NCBI GenBank assembly: GCA_903862845.1
Contig: CAIOZS010000068.1
Location: 1 to 51,788 of the forward strand
Reading direction: 5' to 3'
DNA from: an uncultured Thermoleophilia bacterium
GTDB lineage: Bacteria; Actinomycetota; Thermoleophilia; UBA2241
Length of the DNA: 51,788 bases
The position numbers and the translations under genes are program-made. Shown here one piece after another: positions 50,010 to 51,788 of this stretch; position 1 is the first letter of the stretch; every line of letters begins with the position of its first letter. The notes under the pieces are model-generated. The model worked only from the letters and a program-made list of their open reading frames with translations. It was not told the DNA's origin and ran no database searches.

Positions 50010-50162
50010 AGCGGCTTTGATTTCGCGATGCTTGCCGACCCGATGAAGGCCGTGCTCACCTGCGAACACGGCCGGCATGTGCGTGCTTTCGGCGTTCGCG
50101 ATGTTGCTGAAGACTCGCAGTGAGTGCTCGGCGCCCAGCAGGCGGGAGACATCGCGGATGCA
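50010..50162 (-). pseudogene. DUF2202-like fragment
   Basis: On the minus strand the residues LLGAEHSLRVFSNIANAEST and HMPAVFAGEHG resemble the ferritin-like DUF2202 domain (typically RVFSNIAxSEQTHMDAV, with its Glu and His metal ligands). Only about 50 residues remain, without a proper start or the second helix pair. It is probably a decayed remnant in the 417-bp spacer between the glycerate kinase gene and the repeat protein gene. The rest of that spacer shows only a likely promoter. Confidence 0.45.
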
Positions 50163-50251
50163 CGAGGCCGTCCTTCTCAGCCGGCGAGAGGGGCGTGACG
50201 GCATCGCCGCGCTGGGCTCAGGACGCAGAGGACTGTGTGTGGGGCGCGGCG

Positions 50252-50279
50252 TTGACGCAGCGTCCTTGGCTGCTAGTGT
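50252..50279 (+). promoter_or_regulatory. Likely promoter of the YCF48-like gene
   Basis: TTGACG at 50252-50257 and TAGTGT at 50274-50279 are 16 bases apart. They lie about 40 bases before the start codon, which has AAGGAGG in front of it. The -35 is good and the -10 is mediocre. Confidence 0.45.
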
Positions 50280-50317
50280 TGCAGCGGAAGAAGCGCGCCC
50301 CGTTCAAGGAGGTCGAG

Positions 50318-51568
50318 ATGGATCGTCCGGAGCCTTGCAGCGGGACGCAGGTGGCGCGGCGCCGCAGACCGGGCGCGAGCACCCAGCTCGTGGCCGGCCT
50401 CACTCTCTTCGTGCTTCTGCTGACCGCCGCCGGCGCCTCGGCGGCCGGCGCTTCGGCGCCGGCGTGGACGGCTCAGACGTCGGGCACGACGGCCGATCTG
50501 AACAGCGTCTGCTTCGCCGATGCGGCGCACGGCTGGGCGACCGGCGACAACGGCGTCGTCGTCGCGACCGTCAACGGGGGCTCTACCTGGGGCGCTCAGA
50601 CGTCGGGCACCACGAGCGACCTGTACGGTGTGAGCTTCGCTAGCGACTCGCAGGGATACGCCGTCGGCGCCGGCGGCACCATCGTGGCGACGACCGATGG
50701 CGGCGCCACCTGGGTCGCTCAGGATTCGGGCACGAACCTCGACCTGCTGGCCGTCAGCTGCGGCGGGCCCACAATCGCGACCGGGAACGGCCAGGTTCTC
50801 TTCCCCCTGGGGACGAACGCGTGGAGCCAGGTAAGTGGCGTGCCGACGCCTCCCTCCTCGATGTCGAGCGTGGTCATGTCCGACGATACCGGCTTCACGT
50901 GCGGGCCTGTGGGTGTCGTCTACGACACCGGCGGGATGAGCACATCCGGGTGGGGACCCTGCAGCGATCCGCTCGGTGTCCAGCTGAGCTGCGTGACCTG
51001 GTCCTTCGCCGGCGGCGGCGGATGGGTCGTGGGCGGCGGCGGGGCGGTCTTCGCCGGGTACAACCTCGGCCAGATCTACTGGCAGAGCCAGCCGTCCGGG
51101 ACGACCGCCGACCTGAACGGCGTCTCCTGCATCGACACGACCAACTGCTGGGTGGTCGGGGATGGAGGCTTCACCTCCGCGACCTGGACCGGCGGCAGCT
51201 ACGGCGGGTGGAACACGGCGACCTCGGGCACGAGCCAGGACCTGAACGCCGTCACCTACCTCAACAACCCGCAGGTGGCGTGGGTGGTCGGCGACGGCGG
51301 GACGATCCTCCAGTGGCAGTCCGCGGCCACGCTCGCCTACGTGACGCGAAGCGATGGGGGGCATGGGGACGTCGCGATCCAGCTCTGCGCCACCCGCGGC
51401 ACGCTACCGGCGTGGCAGACCCGCTGGCGCGTGGACGGCGGACGCTGGCAGGTCGGCAATCTGCTCACCCTGCGCCGCCCCGGCACCAGCCATGTGCAGT
51501 ACTACTCGGTGGACACTGCTGGTCTGCACGAGATCGTCAGGAAGCTGGCCGTGCGCATCGTGCGGTAA
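50318..51568 (+). CDS. Secreted YCF48/BNR-like beta-propeller repeat protein
   Basis: This 416-residue protein has a basic leader plus hydrophobic signal segment (QLVAGLTLFVLLLTAAGASA) and then about six repeats of some 40 residues. Repeats start WTAQTSGTTADLNSVCF, GAQTSGTTSDLYGVSF and VAQDSGTNLDLLAVSC, each followed by GWATGDNG-type and TVNGGSTW-type turns. This is the YCF48/photosystem-assembly-like or BNR propeller pattern. The last 70 residues form a separate small beta domain. Ten or so cysteines, mostly paired with repeats, may form disulfides outside the cell. The function is probably adhesive or structural. Confidence 0.75.
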   Translation: MDRPEPCSGTQVARRRRPGASTQLVAGLTLFVLLLTAAGASAAGASAPAWTAQTSGTTADLNSVCFADAAHGWATGDNGVVVATVNGGSTWGAQTSGTTSDLYGVSFASDSQGYAVGAGGTIVATTDGGATWVAQDSGTNLDLLAVSCGGPTIATGNGQVLFPLGTNAWSQVSGVPTPPSSMSSVVMSDDTGFTCGPVGVVYDTGGMSTSGWGPCSDPLGVQLSCVTWSFAGGGGWVVGGGGAVFAGYNLGQIYWQSQPSGTTADLNGVSCIDTTNCWVVGDGGFTSATWTGGSYGGWNTATSGTSQDLNAVTYLNNPQVAWVVGDGGTILQWQSAATLAYVTRSDGGHGDVAIQLCATRGTLPAWQTRWRVDGGRWQVGNLLTLRRPGTSHVQYYSVDTAGLHEIVRKLAVRIVR

Positions 51569-51623
51569 CGGCGGCGCAGCCAACGGCTGCCCCGCCCGGA
51601 TCTCCCCCCCTGCGGCGGTCAGT

Positions 51624-51650
51624 GTCGGGTGTCGCTGCGCCACACCCGAC
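51624..51650. terminator. Terminator between convergent genes
   Basis: A 9-bp stem (GTCGGGTGT at 51624-51632 with ACACCCGAC at 51642-51650) has a 9-base loop. It lies 56 bp after the repeat protein gene and 20 bp after the gyrA stop on the other strand. It could end both transcripts. Confidence 0.5.
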
Positions 51651-51669
51651 GTTAGCCCCGCTACGCCGG

Positions 51670-51788
51670 CTAATCCGCGTCGATCTCTTCGTCGGTGGCA
51701 CCGCTCTCGCTGACGACCATGCGGGCCACAGCGCTCACGACGTCGTGCTCGCGCAGATTCATGACGCGCACGCCGGTGGCGGTGCGGC
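51670..51788 (-). CDS. gyrA: DNA gyrase subunit A, C-terminal fragment
   Basis: The last 38 or so codons of a minus-strand gene read RTATGVRVMNLREHDVVSAV, then ARMVVSESG and an acidic end (DEEIDAD). R-TA-x-GVR-x-M-x-L is the final blade motif of the GyrA C-terminal DNA-wrapping domain, and an acidic tail is usual. The gene continues beyond the window. ParC/other type IIA subunits are less likely but cannot be excluded from this fragment. Confidence 0.85.
   Translation of the reverse strand, partial: RTATGVRVMNLREHDVVSAVARMVVSESGATDEEIDAD

Noticed and set aside
49908-50123. Plus-strand frame of 71 codons in the spacer after the glycerate kinase gene
   Set aside because: Its pattern comes from the opposite strand of the DUF2202-like remnant; no ribosome site or family match.

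Overview
The window is a very GC-rich (about 70 %), densely coded bacterial chromosome segment. Many genes overlap by the 4-bp ATGA/GTGA arrangement and GTG starts are common. The parA-parB-rsmG block, two canonical parS sites, and the 3' end of a gyrA-like gene at the right edge place it near a replication origin. Codon use, Pro/Thr-rich surface proteins and gene content suggest a deep-branching, probably anaerobic or facultative Actinomycetota (Coriobacteriia/Thermoleophilia-like). This placement is an inference, because the window has no rRNA.

Layout. 1-9.8 kb: end of a NUDIX gene, a degenerate GGDEF protein, an MBL-fold hydrolase, an MscS channel, a PIG-V-like glycosyltransferase, and a four-gene minus-strand membrane glycosylation operon (GT2, GT4, LPG-synthase-type flippase, DUF2079). 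10-13.5 kb: a three-gene envelope system made of a prenyltransferase-repeat surface protein, an ExbB/MotA-type channel and a DUF2149 protein. 13.6-16.5 kb: parB, parA, rsmG and a wrecked threonine aldolase gene. 16.7-23.1 kb: an anti-sigma-type ATPase, an AmmeMemoRadiSam-family radical SAM enzyme, a TatD-linked radical SAM protein coupled to a response regulator and histidine kinase, and an HtrA protease. 23.2-30.0 kb: a lysine-fermentation operon (YheO/DauR-like regulator, KamB-like P-loop protein, KamD, KamE, thiolase, Kdd) behind a good sigma-70-type promoter. 30.3-30.5 kb: two parS sites. 30.5-41.5 kb: mixed genes including an Mrp/NBP35 ATPase, a ureohydrolase-fold protein that has lost its metal ligands, a dipeptide-epimerase-like enolase-superfamily enzyme, tRNA-Ala(CGC), HypA, a saccharopine-dehydrogenase-like protein, an acetamidase/formamidase-like protein and TrpS.

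42.3-49.9 kb is the most striking part. A single-aptamer glycine riboswitch precedes five tightly packed genes: a hydroxypyruvate reductase resembling the plant peroxisomal type, a class I/II aminotransferase, a 900-residue fusion of GcvT (aminomethyltransferase) and serine hydroxymethyltransferase, a SAM methyltransferase, and a MOFRL-type glycerate 2-kinase. Together they can be read as a complete glycine -> serine -> hydroxypyruvate -> glycerate -> 2-phosphoglycerate route, with methylene-THF production and use joined in one polypeptide.

The window ends with a secreted YCF48/BNR-like repeat protein and the C-terminus of GyrA. I saw no insertion sequences, prophage genes, CRISPR array or rRNA.
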